Below are positions 18,776 through 33,020 of a DNA stretch of 64,000 nt, piece by piece. Every line of letters starts with the position of its first letter. The stretch's first letter is position 1. Source of the DNA: Cordia subcordata (Eukaryota; Streptophyta; Magnoliopsida; Boraginales; Cordiaceae); the NCBI GenBank assembly GCA_028554755.1, contig JAPTOF010000003.1:25212001-25276000 (forward strand), in the 5' to 3' direction. The notes beneath the pieces are model-generated. The model searched no databases and was not told the origin of the DNA. It saw only the letters and a list, made by a program, of their open reading frames with translations. A program made the translations under genes and the position numbers.

Positions 18776-21741
18776 AGGTCATAAACAACGTATGGAATAG
18801 GGAAACAAAAGACCTGACTGACTAAATTAGAACTGGCAGTTCAAGAAATAGCTGAAGACGGGATAGATAGAGGTACCCAAGTAAGTTACCAGGTTGAGGT
18901 GGAAAAAAGTCGGAAGATGCATATTTTTCTCCAAAGAGATCATTTGATGCTTCATTATAGCTATTTCTCCTGAGCATGGAGATTCTTGCTTTAGCTTTTC
19001 TGTCTGCTGGAATGAGATGCATACTGTTATGCTGTTTTCTTCTGTGAGCTGCAACTTTGATGTGTGGAAATTGTATCACTTGCTGAAAGTTACATGGCAA
19101 AGCGCAATGAGATCGGACTTCCTGCATGTTTTAGGAATAAAATTCTTTCCCTTTCGAGGAAATTTTATTGAAAAAGCTAACCCTTGTAACTCAACTACGG
19201 GGTTCTTCGTGTTTAGTTTTCCATTACGTAACTAATCACTATTATCTCTGGCTCATCGTATCTCTCTAAGGTGTTCGATCGATTTCTTTTACAGTAGTTT
19301 TGACTTTTGATATGACTACGAGGTCTTTTGTCCGCACTGGTGAGACAATTTATTATGCTCGGTAGTTGTGGTGTAGAAGCAAGCATGAGCGAACTCGCCA
19401 GTAAGAGTGTTTAATAGTGTTTATTAGAATGCTTATAAGCACTCAATGAAAAAGTTATTTTTACCAGTTTTTCTTTTTAAAATAATTTAAAGTGCTTTTA
19501 AGCACTCCGTTGGGTCACTAGTGGCTGCTGCAGCAGTTGGTAGGAATTTGCGATGGACAAAGATGAGGGGCGTCCCCACACATTTCATTAGCCATCAAAC
19601 ACTATTTGAGAAGTTTGTTTACGTCTTTGACAAGGGTCATCGGCTGCCTTTGACGGCTCCAATTTGGTCATGGTTAGATCCCAAACTTTTGTCGATGAGG
19701 GACGGATCAATATCACAATTAATGAGGCCGGTTAGAATCACATTCTTAAATGATACCTGATTTTAACAATAATTTTTAGTACTAAATGAAGAGATATTAC
19801 TTCTATCCAAATGTAAGATCTTGGGTTCAAACCTCATAAAGATAGGGGTTTGGATTTGGGATGGGGGTTTGTTAAAAAAAAAAAAAGTTTAAAAAAAAAA
19901 ATTAAAAGACGTATAATCATATTATCCGCGCCAAAAAATTGAGACTCTTCACATTAAACATCATTGGCCGATTAAGTTTCAAATTGTAATCGGTGCCATA
20001 TATAGTGTAACAATAATTTTGTGTTTGTTAAGAGAAAATTCCAAATAAGAAAATGATTAGGACAGACGAAAGCAGAGCTGCAGCGAGTAGACCTCATGCT
20101 TTCCCGGTGAAGCAAAAACAAATCTGATTTGTAGAGCGCACACTGCACACATCTCGATTCTCGAGCATGTCTTCAAAATTTTAATTCATACCACCCAAGA
20201 AAAAAGAATAAAAATAAACATGTCACGCATGCATGAGATAAATGTGTATGTCGTCAGATTTGGTGATACATGTCACAATAAACTGCGGATTCGTTTCATC
20301 GTGCATGTGATACGTGGATTCAACTTTTTGGGGATCACTTTCCAACCAAAGAGTGGGACAAGCATATGTGTCAAAAGCACAATTCTTCTTTAAGACATTG
20401 CAACAACATTGTGGGGTCAAATTTCTCAAAGAAAATTCCAAGATTCTGTTTAAGCATAATCGCTAGATTCTTCAAAGGACCGGACCTACGTATATATTTT
20501 GTATGTATTTCAAGTTGCCACCTCTTGATTGGAAGTAATAAAGTTTGAGTTCATGTAAGTGTTTATTTCTGTAGATGTTTTAACTTTTAAGGAGCTTATG
20601 TGTTTAAAAGTTTACTCGAAGATTTTTATCACCTAACCCCCCACCCCTTCTGTTATTTCTTTGCGTCAGCTCGGTGGAAGATTGGCTCATTTGTGGTGAA
20701 AAGTTAAGACCCTTTCATCATTTGATCACAAAGAAAAAAGATCTTCTATTTCAGATATTGAAGAAAGAAACCAATTTGAAGAGGGTACGATTATCTTTCT
20801 CCCCTCTGTCACCATATCATTCTGTATCCATTCATGTATATATGTGTTTGCGAACCGGTTTATATTAAGTGAATATCTTATCGAAAAGATTAAATTATTA
20901 AAAAGAAAGGATTAATTATATATATTTATTTATTGTATTTAACATGTTCCCCATTTTGCTTCTGATTTTCATCACGCCTCCTAGCTTATATGTTAGTTGC
21001 TTAATATTTATTCTAACTTTTGAATAACTAGCTTACCTGAAATGCTTAAAGCAAAGAGCTTGTTATATTTGTTTATTGTTTTCAACTGTTCTTCTGTGGC
21101 TTGGTTGTTGCTACTCTCACCTTTCGAGGGAGTTTAGAGGCTGGGAAGTTAAAGCTCTTTACTCTTTTAATATGATCTTACAACTAATACTATAAAGAAA
21201 CTGAAGCATACTTTCTATTTGGAACACTGAAAGGAAATATAGATACTAATTTTGTTGTTCGAGAGCTTAGTCAGATATGATACCCTTTTAGTCTTAATTG
21301 CTGAGGTAATGTTATAGATTCTTGGTCGTTATCACTCACATAAATGTTGATATCTGGTGACTACAACGGTGTGAAATGGTATTAGTGAAAATGGTATGCT
21401 TTTTTTTTGGCTTGCCCAGCTGTACAAATAGGCTCTGATCTCATGAATGATACGTCTCTTAAAACTCTTTCCATATTTAGTGATTTGGAATTTAACTGGT
21501 ATTGTTACCGTTCTGTGCAAGCGGATGTTTTCATCCTTTGGGTCCAGAGAAAATTCTCGCGAAAGGCTTCAATTTGTCTGTTTTCTCAGTTATTTGATCT
21601 CGAATCCCAAAAATGTTGTTAATTACTTCAGATGCAGGAGGCAAGTAATTTCGTCTTCTTTATAGATTTGTAATATGATAATCACTAATTCTTTTACTTT
21701 TGTCCCCTTTTCTTTTTTTTTTTGGGTTAATTGCAGCAAAA
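18776..21741. other. CDC5 3' UTR, spacer and probable THA1 leader
   Basis: The first few hundred bases should be the CDC5 3' UTR. The frame at 19521-19760 (79 codons) has no recognised domain. Around 19400-19510 there is a short region rich in aatgcttataagcactc and tgcttttaagcactc, an inverted-repeat-like relic. A likely 5' UTR exon of the threonine aldolase lies near 20670-20785, with a possible donor after gaagag. Its UTR intron would end at the ttgcag just before the start codon (21731-21736). Confidence 0.45.
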
Positions 21742-24700
21742 ATGGTTACAAGAATGGTGGATCTTCGGTCAGACACGGTCACCAAACCAACAGAAGCTAT
21801 GCGGGCTGCTATGGCGAATGCTGAAGTTGATGACGATGTATTGGGCTATGATCCGACAGCCTTTCGCCTAGAGGCGGAAATGGCAAGGATCACCAGCAAG
21901 GAAGCAGCACTTTTTGTGCCTTCAGGCACTATGGGTAACCTCATTAGCGTGCTTACTCATTGTCAAATTAGGGGAAGCGAAGTCATTCTTGGTGATGCTT
22001 CACATATTCACATTTATGAAAATGGTGGCATTTCCACAATTGGAGGTGTTCATCCAAGGACAGTCAAGAATAACGAAGATGGAACAATGGATATTGATTT
22101 GATTGAGGCTTCAATAAGGGATCCTCGCATGGAGATATGCTTTCCAACTACCAGGCTTATCTGCTTGGAAAACTCTCATGCACAGTAAGTCTAGTATTTC
22201 AGGAGGCTTAATGCTTTAATGGATTCCAAAATTGAAGTGGGGTATGGCTCCTAAGGCACACCAATACAAATTAGAAGGCCTTTGACACCATTAGCCTATA
22301 CAGACTCGGATTTTCATGCACATGGTTTTTGATAAAATTATTAGTCAATCCCTTTGTTTAGTACACCACAAGTTCCGTTATTTTGTCGGATTCTGTGTAC
22401 CATCAGTTGCAGCATCTGTATTTGACCAGCAGGGATCAATTATCACATGTTTCTCATGAACTACGCTACGAATGCAGTTCTGGTGGTAGATGTCTTTCTG
22501 TCGAGTACACAGACAAAGTTGGAGAGCTGGCAAAGAAGTATGGCTTGAAGCTTCACATTGACGGGGCTCGTATTTTTAATGCATCAATTGTGAGGAAAAT
22601 CTACTCCTTGACTTTGTGATCTATCTGTCTCCTGCTTAAAGATGACAGTCTTATATATATCTAGGCTTATGTGAATATCACAGTCTAGTTAATACATGTT
22701 CAAACGTATGTTTCTTGTACAAAAGAATGATATCCAAAAAGATATTCTAATAGAGTCTTTTGTGAAGAATTACTTTACATCTATGATCCAATACTTGTGT
22801 CTCTCTCATTTATGTCAATATAATTTCATTTAGTCTCTCAGTGGATCTTGGGGTGAATTCTGTTTTTATCTTGAAAATCTGTATAATTAGGCCTTGTAAA
22901 AATTGTGAAAATGAGCTTATATCTATATCTATGACTGGTGATGTTGAAGATGATGACTCAGATTCCCCGATCACCTATGTGCTATAGTTAGGTTTAAAGA
23001 TTTTTATACGCTCAGTCTTTTCATGTGTGCACAGACATATAACTATTATCTGGAAAATATTGGGGAATATGAGAGAAACAATATAGTACATGACGTTTTT
23101 CTATTTTTGTTTTTACTTTTATTTTATTTTTTAAAGTTTATTTCATTTGTGGTTTATATGGACAAGTATATTTGTGCTTCGGCTCTGACCAAAGTTTGTA
23201 TTGCAGGCACTTGGTGTTCCTGTTAGTAGGGTTGTTCAAGCTGCAGATTCAGTTTCGGTAGGAACCAAAATGGGCAAAAAATAAGCCACATTCTCTTCTG
23301 CTCGAATAATTTATGAGGAAAATATTGTATTGTCAAAATAAAGAAATTATTAGATAATCTCAAGTAGCTGTACCCATATTCTGTGTGGTGTTTAATTCCA
23401 TCATTGTACATCTCTCTCTTTTTCAATTTTTCTTCTTATCCTTCTCCTTATCAATTTACAATGCAGATTTGTCTATCAAAAGGCCTTGGTGCTCCAGCTG
23501 GATCAGTGATCGTTGGTTCCAAAAGCTTCATTGCAAAGGTAAATTTGAGGTTTTCACCAAACTCTTGCTGCAGAAACTTTTCACTCCTAACACTTGCTTT
23601 TATCATGTTACAGGCAAAGATTCTCAGGAAGACTTTAGGTGGTGCCATGAGGCAAGTCGGTGTGCTATGTGCTGCTGCTTATATTGCACTTAAAGAGAAT
23701 GTAGGTAAGCTTGAAGGAGATCACAAAAAGGCCAAGGCTTTAGCAGGTATCTCTACCCTCTCATGGTGCTCCAGGTATATTTTTGCCTTTCCAAACGTCT
23801 CTTGGATGGCTATGTTTGAATCATTTGCTTCTGTTAACTATTTCCCAGAGGGACTGGACAAAATCGAAGGACTAAAAGTTGATATTGCTTCTGTGGAAAC
23901 TAACATGGTAAGTAAACTTTTCCACATTATATGTGTTTCCTGTTTGATGAGAACGGACTCTTAGCTATTTGAGTTATGTTGTTGTGAAGCATCCAAAGAT
24001 TTGAGTGAGCTCTCAGCTCTAGCGAGTTTAAAGCCACGTACAGCCGGTGCTTGTGTACTTCCACCAAAATCTAGCAAACTTCCATATAGCAATGTGCACC
24101 CTTGAGAAGAATTATGAAAATCATTACCTAATTGATGATCTTCGAAATATATCAATGTATAAAAGTGATAAACTCTGTTTCTAGTCAAAATTTTCACCTT
24201 TCTATTAGTAAAGCCTCTGCCTGTGTCATGTAATGTTAGTGATCAAGTTTCAATTCCTTGCGTGTTGCCAAAGTCTGAAGAAGTGCTTGTATGAATAAAT
24301 TCTAGTTCTGAAGGAAAGACGAGCTATTTAGCTTTGTTTTTTCTTGTCACCAGGTATATTTTGATATACTGGAAGCAGCAAATGTGACCGAAACTAAGCT
24401 ATGCAAGATTTTGGCAGAAAATCGTGTACTAGCACTACCAGAAGGACCACTAAGGTTCTTATTCAATCTCTCATATCATCTAGAGTTCATGGCATGTGCT
24501 ACATTATGTCTGTTGTGTTCTCACCTTGTCCATTGATCAACAGAGCTAACCTCATTTGAACTACATGTCAGTTGAAAGAAAAACACAAACATCGCGTCTC
24601 TATGTTAAAGCATTCTGTTATGCTTCTAATTGTTTGAGTGTTATCATCAAAATCTTCATGTCTTCTCTTGAATACTTAACTGCCACATATGCTAATGCCG

Positions 24701-25317
24701 ATAAGTTTTTTAAATTTGTGTAGTTTTCCTAAGAGTCAAGGAGTGAAAGAAAATGCATTTTCTGGTATCCCTCTAACTCCAACCTATATTTGTATGCCAA
24801 ATCTCTGTAATGTGATCCCACAAGAAGGTTGAGTTGGATTTTCTCCTATGGATTGACTTACTCCAGAAAGAGGTAAAGAGAATGCTCATAGAGCATCATT
24901 TAACATCTTTTATGATAGACATCCACATATGTCCAAAAATAATTGCAGATTTTGCAAATTGAATAGGACCTCTCACGACCAAATTATAGACTAGTACATT
25001 TTGCGGGGCAGCAAATCACATATAACAAACTTCATGTTGATCGAGGCAATAAAAACCTCCGGAGATCCCCTTCGCGTTTAAGAAGCTAACGCTGAATCTT
25101 GCTCTTGCAGAATCAGGCTTGTTGTTCATCACCAGATATCGGAAAGCGATGTGCAGTATGCACTTTCCAGCATTCAGGTGATTGTCTATTTATTATGTCA
25201 TCTCCACTTGATTGACATCTATCCAGTCTGAGAGCTTGAACTTAAAATGATCATTGTGTTATCAAATTGTTGCAGCAAGCCATGAGTGGAATTTCAGATG
25301 ATAATGGCAAAAAGTGA
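21742..25317 (+). CDS. THA1: L-threonine aldolase (PLP enzyme)
   Basis: Nine exons (21742-22184, 22478-22589, 23207-23257, 23467-23538, 23614-23746, 23849-23907, 24354-24454, 25111-25177, 25276-25317) join in phase to 359 residues, the usual length of plant THA. The enzyme cleaves L-threonine or L-allo-threonine to glycine and acetaldehyde. Visible family features are MVDLRSDTVTKPT at the N-terminus, VDDDVLGYDPT, SGTMGNL, HIDGARIFNAS with the PLP-ring Asp at about 176, and LSKGLGAP with the PLP Schiff-base Lys at about 207. KTLGGAMRQVG comes next, and IRLVVHHQ lies near the end. I chose ATG 21742 because a splice acceptor (ttgcag) precedes it and it gives the family's N-terminus; an in-frame ATG at 21700 lies in the presumed UTR intron. 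Probably cytosolic, as no transit peptide is seen. Confidence 0.97.
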
Positions 25318-28300
25318 GACGACGCTTCCTTGATTTCAATATTCCAGACACCTAAAGCATTAGCATGTTACAAATCTTACTTGAATACTTAAATTCAACC
25401 GTTAAATTGTGCTATGTGCTTACTGTCTGTTTGATCTCTCTGTTAGAGCATAAGGATAAAAATGGTCCATTATTGTTGTTTAGTAAAGCTTAAATGAGTA
25501 GTTATCTTGTCATTAGCTTGATATTTTATTAGTCAATGGGTAGTTATCTTGTCATTAGCTTAAAATTTTGATTCGGCTCATGACAAACGTGGTCAAACTC
25601 AAAATTATTGCCCTTTCATGCTCGATTTGCTAAGACATGAACGTAAGGCTTTGTGTCCAGGGTTGATTTGCTCGACTATCCTTGTGGGTTTAGAGTTCTG
25701 TGGTTGGGAAGTGACATTGAATTTGGTTTGCCCTCTTGGGTTTGGGACATGACACGGAACTTGGCATTAAATAGATAATGGGATAAAATTTGAACACTAA
25801 CGAATGGCAACTATGTAACATTAAATTTAAACTCGTGACAACAGTAAATAATGAATTTAAGCTATTATAAATTGAATATAAATTTTACGCGAACTGATGA
25901 GGAGATGCGATGCACAATTTTTATTTTAAAAGTGCTTCCTATATTAGTTAGAATAATTTTTTACTATTTTAAATCAAAAAAAAAAGTTATACATTAGCCT
26001 ACAAGGAATGTCAACAGTACAGGAGAAGGCAAATGTATCCCGCGGTTCTATCACCTGTAATGCACGCTTACACTCGCTCCGTTCGTAAAGGAAAAATCAG
26101 TTACTCTGTAATCTCCTCATTACAATGGGTGAGGCCGTCGTTATCATCTCAATCGATAACTTATTGGTTATTAAATGCACCATCTTATAAAACTATCTAG
26201 AAACAAAGTTAATTAGTAGAAACACTAAAATAAAACGCTGACACGTATAAATTTGTAAAGGTAAAGACTACTGATTGCATAAGCTAGAGAAGCCGTAAGA
26301 CTGGAAAGACTTTATCTTTTGTAGCCCATACCTCCCTTGCCTGAAAGCTTAGCTTCTCTATGATTACTTTGGCTCCAGAATCTGCAATTGCCCCTTTTGA
26401 AACTAGCCACTCAAAGGAGTAAAGCAAGTGGGCAAAATGAATGATTATTTGCTCTTCTATTTCCTTAGCACATATTATTAGTTATTGTGTTAATGTTTGT
26501 TTGTTAAATCACTTGTTTTTAAGCCCAAGAAAAACATAGAAATGAAAATTTAGAATATAAATTATAATACAAGAAAAAGTTAAATTACTGATTTGCTAGG
26601 TATGAGAATAAGGAGTAATTCTCTCCTGTCAATATCATGCTAGATGCATAGGCAATTGCGCAATTAATGAATCAACAGGAAACTCAATAATGAGTCCATG
26701 AGAATGGACGCCCTCAATATTCAAGTATAACAAACACGAAAGGACAGTTGTATTAGCATTTAACCCAATAATAATGATCACCAATGAGCACTATTTTCAC
26801 TAGTTAAGCCGAGTGTGAGTGAATTATTGATTATGTGCAGTATCGACCTCAATTGAGTCTTAACAAAAATGATCACTATTGAGTCTAATCAATCTTACTT
26901 AGCTTGGTTTATTAGTTGATTCGTAAATAAACACTCATAATCTTCCAAAAAGAGAGGGCGGGAAAAAACTTAGCCTAACAACCGATGCATCTGCTACCTT
27001 TACATTATGTGTTTATATCCATTATACATTTATTTTCCTTTTGCCTTTCATTCACAAAAACACATTGCTCATACTTTTATGAATTAAAATTAAAGGAATC
27101 CATTTCACTCAACACATGGCTTATCATGAACCAATATTATGACCTTGATAACACTTATTTTCCACAAATCAGAAGCTTAATTGATAGCATTATTAAGCAC
27201 AAGCACAATATATGAATACTATAAATTTCTCTTTACAAATTTAAACTTTTAAATATAATGATAACATAATATGATATAAGAATCTAAGTCATAATCTGAG
27301 CCTCATTATCACCCATTTAAAAATATAAAAATTGCACACATCAAGGTTCAAAACAAAGCAAACCTATACACATGAAATAGACCCATTAAGCACAAGCATA
27401 ATAAACAAATAAAACTAACCCCACCAAAATTATTTAAAAAGTTTGTATGAGAAAAAGAAATAACTATAATTGTCGTTAATCTTGTTGCAATCTTTAATCA
27501 CTAATATAAAGTTTGAAGCATGTATACAAGTCCTGCGCAAAATATCACAAACTTAACAACCTTATCACAATTCTTTGTAAGTATATGTATAATGTATACT
27601 TATGTTACATAATTCTTTAAATGCACAATATATGGCCAATTCATGTACCAAGTTCCTAGGAAATTTCCTAAAATTTGTTAGCATTCAAGGATGTGATCGA
27701 TCACTCGAAAATTCCATCAACAATATGATGTGTTACGGCACGCGCCAACAAGTGCGTCTGTGGAATGTTTTCACAACTAGTGGTGGTGGCTTCCTTTTTT
27801 TCCCTATTCTCGCATCGCCAAATTGCCATAACATCTTACCATAAAAAGCAACTTAAATCTCTCTCCTCCTCTTTCTTCTTCCTCCTATACATAGTGAAAC
27901 CACTCTTCACTACTCCACCAATTAAGTAGTAGTAGTAGCAGTAGAAGTAACTTTTTACTGCTTACGAGCTGAAAAGCTAATCTGAGATGATGATGATAAT
28001 GATCATCTGCTCATCTCTGTTTTGCTGTTTTCTTCTTTTGTTGTATAATATCAAGTTACTGCTGTGAAAATCTCTGCCGTGGTTCTGTAAGCAAGAATCT
28101 TCTATTTCTTACTTGAGATTTCATCATCTTACTCAAAACCCAAAAATCCTGAAAAAAAAAAAAAGGAGCAGCATTAATTTTCCTGATCAAAACTTTCTGT
28201 TGATGTTCAAGAAAATGAAACCCAGCCGAGGTATACATTTCAGCACTCATTTTGTACGTTAATTTGTTACAGCATCTGAAAATTTCTTCAGATCATAATC

Positions 28301-28482
28301 TGAGACGCAAAACCCTTTAGAGAAACTCTTTCCTCTGCTGGTTTTTTGCGTGTTTCTGTGTGTTTCATGCAATTATCTCAAACAAACTCTTGAGAGGTTT
28401 GGTCAAGAAGAACAAAAACCCTAGAAGAAACCCTCCAGAAAGACCGTAAAGATTCAAGATCTATAGCAGCTAGCTATCAACA
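25318..28482. other. intergenic DNA upstream of the ALOG gene
   Basis: This AT-rich spacer has no recognised gene. A 22-bp repeat (gtagttatcttgtcattagctt) occurs twice about 42 bp apart near 25499 and 25541. From about 27850 the sequence becomes CT-rich with a TATA-like ctatacata at about 27885. It then shows a short (GTA)n run and a long leader, which fits the promoter and 5' UTR of the gene starting at 28483. Small upstream ATGs occur in that leader. Confidence 0.5.
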
Positions 28483-29103
28483 ATGGAGTTTTTCACCACC
28501 TCTGTCAATGTCAGCAGCGGCGGAAGCATCTTCGCCGACACGATCAGCCCCATCATTTCCGCGAATACATTATCACCAATATCATCACCAGCTTCAGCAG
28601 CATCTGCCGCCGCAACTCCTCGCCTGAGCCGATACGAGAACCAAAAGCGCCGCGACTGGAACACTTTCTGCCAGTACCTTAGAAACCACAGGCCACCATT
28701 GTCTCTCACAAGCTGCAGCGGCGCTCATGTCCTCGAGTTTCTTCACTATCTCGACCAGTTCGGCAAGACTAAGGTCCACAACCAGAGCTGCCCCTTTTTC
28801 GGCATGCCGAGCCCTCCGGCGCCATGCCCGTGTCCTCTCCGGCAAGCCTGGGGAAGCCTGGATGCCCTCATAGGACGCCTCCGAGCTGCTTATGAAGAAC
28901 ATGGCGGCAAGCCCGAAGCGAACCCTTTTGGTGCGAGAGCAGTGAGGCTTTTTCTTCGCGAAGTTCGGGATTTTCAGTCCAAGTCCAGAGGAATCAGCTA
29001 TGAGAAGAAGAGGAAGAGGTCGTCTAATAAGCAGAAAGTTGCTGCAGTGCTGCAAACTGATGATACTACTGGTGCAACAACTCTTTTTGGGAAGACAAAT
29101 TAA
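28483..29103 (+). CDS. LSH: ALOG-domain protein (LSH family)
   Basis: A single intronless exon encodes 206 residues, as is usual for ALOG genes. The N-terminus (1-45) is Ser/Ala-rich low complexity. The ALOG domain spans about 46-172, starting [16 protein letters not shown] and including [16 protein letters not shown]. It also has the Cys/His-rich zinc-ribbon-like insert (His99, Cys103, Cys115, Cys117), then [20 protein letters not shown] and [18 protein letters not shown] basic nuclear-localisation signal, [11 protein letters not shown], lies at 175-185. LSH/ALOG proteins are nuclear developmental regulators of organ boundaries, meristem growth and light responses; their domain derives from the DNA-binding part of XerC/D-type recombinases. 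The exact Arabidopsis orthologue cannot be fixed here. Confidence 0.96.
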   Translation: MEFFTTSVNVSSGGSIFADTISPIISANTLSPISSPASAASAAATPRLSRYENQKRRDWNTFCQYLRNHRPPLSLTSCSGAHVLEFLHYLDQFGKTKVHNQSCPFFGMPSPPAPCPCPLRQAWGSLDALIGRLRAAYEEHGGKPEANPFGARAVRLFLREVRDFQSKSRGISYEKKRKRSSNKQKVAAVLQTDDTTGATTLFGKTN

Positions 29104-31575
29104 TTAATGTCATAGAGTAATATAATTAATAATTATATATATGACTTAGAGATCTATATATAATTATCTTTATCGATATATGCCTATGAATTTTAGTGTA
29201 TAATCTTGATAATTCCTGCTGTCTCGTTAGCTGGTATTGTATGCACTCGAATTGCAGTCTCGTTTTTTTTTCCAGAAATTATATATAAATAATAAATCTT
29301 TTAATACACAGTGCCCTTTTACTACTATTTTTCATTTTCTCTTTAACCCTATTTTCTCAATTTTTTTTTTAATCTGAATTCTCTTATTCTGCTAATTAAG
29401 TGATTACTTAGACAGTGCCATTGCATTTTCGCAAGAAAACTGTGAAATTTTGAATTAGGATTTCTAACTTAACAGCAAGAGTAATATTGGATGTTGCACT
29501 TGTAATGAATATGTACCAGATTTTGCTTATTAGAAAACTACGAAGAGAAAAAAGGGAAAAAAAAGCAAATAAAAAAAGAAAAGAACGGCTAAGCTATGGA
29601 ATATAACTGTGCGTCAGAGTAAAAAATACAGTTAGTGAATTAATTAAAGTTTTTTTCTATCTTTGTTTAACTATATAAACACTTCATGACATTTGTCCAA
29701 AGAATAATTGTGCATGTGAATTTTTTAATCTTTTTTCTTTATTGGATGATCTTTGTTTGCTCTGAAAAACAAATACTTCATTGATTGCTAAATGCGTCAA
29801 TTATGTTTGCAGATAACAGGCAATTATAAAGTAGTGTTGAATTTTGGCTCACTAAGATTGTTGACTTGGATTCCTTCATCTTAATTGGTCGTGTGATCCT
29901 CTATTAGAGCTCATCAATGTATTATACGTACTCAAACAATCCAATCATTATCATTCTCGATGCTTTTTTCAATGCTTAATATGTTATCAATCATTTCACA
30001 GTAGTTAACATAAAAACAAAAATAATGAAGGGGAAAATGATAGTTTAAATAGAATTCTAAAAATCCTTTCCAATCAATGGATCTTTTTCCAATCAATGGA
30101 TCTTTTTATTCTTTGTTATATATAAAAGAAGTCTTCTTTGCTTGTGATAGACAACCATGACAAGTGAATTGTAGAATATGCAATGTGTGTGTATGTTTAA
30201 CGCTAAATAGATATGATCTTGCCCTAGATTTGATGTCTAATTTGTTGTTTAAAGGGGACAAATCATAGATTAGTGGAATACAGAAGATTAACCTTTTAAA
30301 AAAGGAAAAAAAACAGTTAGGTATTGACTTTAAAGATATTCCAACTAAATCAACAATTATGGTAAAAAGACAAAAAAAAAGAAAAAGAAAAAGAAAAAGA
30401 ACATCACATATGTAATTGGTCTATGAATACTGTACATGGAGAGACTAATAAACAACTCATATCCTTGAGTGAAGGTAACATTGGGTGTATAATTATGCTT
30501 TTTTTTCTATTTTATAAATTAATGGATCTTTAAGTTATTATATTCAAAAGTGATTATATATTACAAAAATAATAAGTTAATTACTATTGTATGCCTATAA
30601 TGGTCTGAATATAAAACTGATTTGTGCATATTGGCCTAATTAATTTGTGTGCTATATATATTTGCAGACTCCATTAAATTAAATGGAAACAGAGAACATC
30701 TTTTACCTTGGGCGTCTCATGCAAGTGGGGCATATTCATGCACTAATCCTGCCTGATAAAGTCCTCCCTGTGTCCCTACTTGTTAGATCATATCAAGATT
30801 TGCTTACAATATGTTCCTTTATTGGTTTATTAATATTGAAGTTATTTTTTTATTAATAAGGGATAGTTTTAAGTAGTTAAAATTATTCTTTTAAGTGTGA
30901 GGTCTCAAATCCCTTTTAAAAAAAAACTCAAAGATATTTTCTCTTTTCTTTTTCTTTCTTAATTATAGAAGTATATATGGCGTTGTTTAAGTTTTTAAAT
31001 ACTATGGAATTATATATTTTTGCTATATTAAATGAACTAGTATCTTTATTTCCTAAGTATCTTGCATTCTCTTCACAGATGTATTACAAAATAATTAGAT
31101 CAAATTATTACTATCGAATTTCTTTCATACTAAAAGGGATTCGTATTCATAGAATATGTGCTTGTGGTCTATATAGCATATTATATGCAGCAAGTTGAGA
31201 TTTTCTTCTCTAATCAACATTATAAGGGCAACTGCTATTGAACCTGAGATGAAAGTTGATTAATTATTATAAGCGAGAAATTAATTATAGGACTATTGAC
31301 ATCTTATTAAACACGGCGCTTTGCTTGTTGACTCCTTTTACTTATAAGCTGAAGTTTCTATTTAGCATGCATTACGCATATGATAGCTAGCTCCACGGGG
31401 TGTAGCACTAGTAACATGCTTCGTTATAGGTAACGGATAACAAACACGAATTTAATATTAAAATTGATTAGGTAATTTAAAATTTTATATATGATCTTAG
31501 AATTTATTATTATTAATTTATATGGAAGCCATGATCTATTTGGGTAACATTTTGGTTCATTGCAATCTAATATTT
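29104..31575. other. intergenic DNA downstream of the ALOG gene
   Basis: This stretch is AT-rich with no recognised coding or RNA gene. It holds a roughly 20-bp tandem duplication (tccaatcaatggatcttttt, about 30069-30108) and a GAAAAA-rich purine tract at about 30370-30400. The open frame at 30977-31198 is AT-driven. Confidence 0.5.
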
Positions 31576-31800
31576 GAGATTGTTTGGATTGGCTTTTTTT
31601 AAAAATGCTTTTTTTAATAATTTTTGAAAAATATTTTTTTAAAAAAATTGAAAATTCTGACTTTTAAAAAAAGATGTATTTGAGCTTTTTTCAGAATTTC
31701 AACTTTTTTGGAAGTCAAATCAAATAGTTATTGCAAATTTAGTATAACTTTTTCAAAACAAAATATTCTTTTCTGAAAAAAGTCGATCCAAATTGGCCCT
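31576..31800 (-). mobile_element. MITE-like element, copy C
   Basis: About 225 bp begin GATTGTTTGGATTGGC and end GTCGATCCAAATTGGCCC. Read on the minus strand, the interior matches copies A and B: gcaataactatttgattt, then agctcaaatacat, then aaaagtcagaatt. It is non-coding; the minus-strand frame overlapping it at 31728-31940 is spurious. Confidence 0.75.
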
Positions 31801-32173
31801 TTGTAGCATGGTACTCGTATTTTGTTATGAAAAATAACTACAAGATATAAAAAGAGATATATGAATAATATAATAAAGAGAAAGAGAGAAATATAAGAGA
31901 GAAGGAGAATATTAGTGCTTCTCTTGATACTTCCGTACAACTTTTACAATGTATAACATATTTCAATTTTTCATTACACTCTTTATACAGCCCAATGCAT
32001 TCATCCATGTATCACTTGGTAACTATTATTGGAAGTATCGGTCAGTACTCAACTAACGTCACTCATAAATTAAATAAAATGATAACTATTGGCTATCTTT
32101 GAACTTATTTTTTATGCTTACAATTGAAATTTTAATATCTTAAACGGGTGATAGTGAGAGTTGAACGCATGAT

Positions 32174-32175
<2 letters not shown>

Positions 32176-32209
<34 letters not shown>
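32176..32209. repeat. (TA)n(GA)n microsatellite
   Basis: A compound simple repeat of TA units runs directly into GA units. Confidence 0.9.
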
Positions 32210-32211
<2 letters not shown>

Positions 32212-32684
32212 TTATTTCACTTAAAAATTTAAGCTCGTGGAGATGGATTTACTATATTTGCTTATTGTCTTCACATTATCATACATTTCACACAATAATT
32301 TAAGCAAATTAGAAACGTATATGTACTTGAGAAATATTGAAGTTGAATAGAGAACAAAAGCTACGTCGTCAACTAATTAGATAGATGACCACCAATTTCC
32401 AAAATTTGATTATTGATTATAATTCATGTTCAAATTGCTTCCTATGTATAATGGATAATAACTACGGAACTTAATTATAATATATGCGATTCTAATTCTT
32501 TAATAGTTAATTATCATAGGCACTTCACTTGCAGGCTAGCTATAATCATTTTTTTTAAAGGAGGCTAAGCTGCGGTACATTGTAATAAGCTTTGGAAAAG
32601 AAACCCTCCACATATCTTCTCCCAACACTCTCCTCAGTTGCTAAGGTGGCTCTTCAATGAAATGCACTCCAACTTGTAATCGCA

Positions 32685-33020
32685 AGTCGAAATTAACCAT
32701 CTAATTCGCACTCTTATTGGCTTCTCGATACACAAACTTCAACAAGTATTCTAGGTGACCAGCAAACATCTTTCGGCACTCAGCGATCATTGGCTGCAAG
32801 TCATTATTTGGGCAGTTCCTCCCGTTCATTCACTGTGTTAGGACCATAGAGTCTGATTCAACTTCCAATTTAGTGACTCCATGCCGTTCTGCCAACTTAA
32901 GTCCTTCAAACAAGGCCCTAACTTTTGCTTTGTTGTTAGACGCGTACCCCAGGTTGATGGCAACTTCTAATCATTTTGATCTTCTAAACATTGCTCCGTT
33001 CAATTTAAATCAAATACGGA
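32685..33020 (-). pseudogene. LINE/RVT_3-type RNase H domain relic
   Basis: Read on the minus strand, the segment encodes a decayed plant RNase H-like domain of the type found at the end of non-LTR retrotransposons and in RVT_3 proteins. ASNNKAKVRALFEGLKLAE is followed by VTKLEVESDSMVL, then FVYREANKSAN. An in-frame TGA interrupts it after the ESDSMVLTQ stretch, a TAG follows REANKSAN, and another stop lies just upstream of the domain. No reverse transcriptase or endonuclease is next to it, so this is an isolated fragment. Confidence 0.75.

Noticed and set aside
19521..19760. 79-codon plus-strand ORF after CDC5
   Set aside because: It has no recognised domain, no splice partner and sits next to repeat-like sequence; kept only as a note in the spacer.
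21700..21741. Upstream in-frame ATG for threonine aldolase
   Set aside because: It lies in a T-rich tract ending in a splice acceptor just before the conserved start, so it is most likely in a 5' UTR intron.
28056..28709. Minus-strand frames over the ALOG gene and its leader
   Set aside because: They are antisense to a clear ALOG domain and carry no motif.
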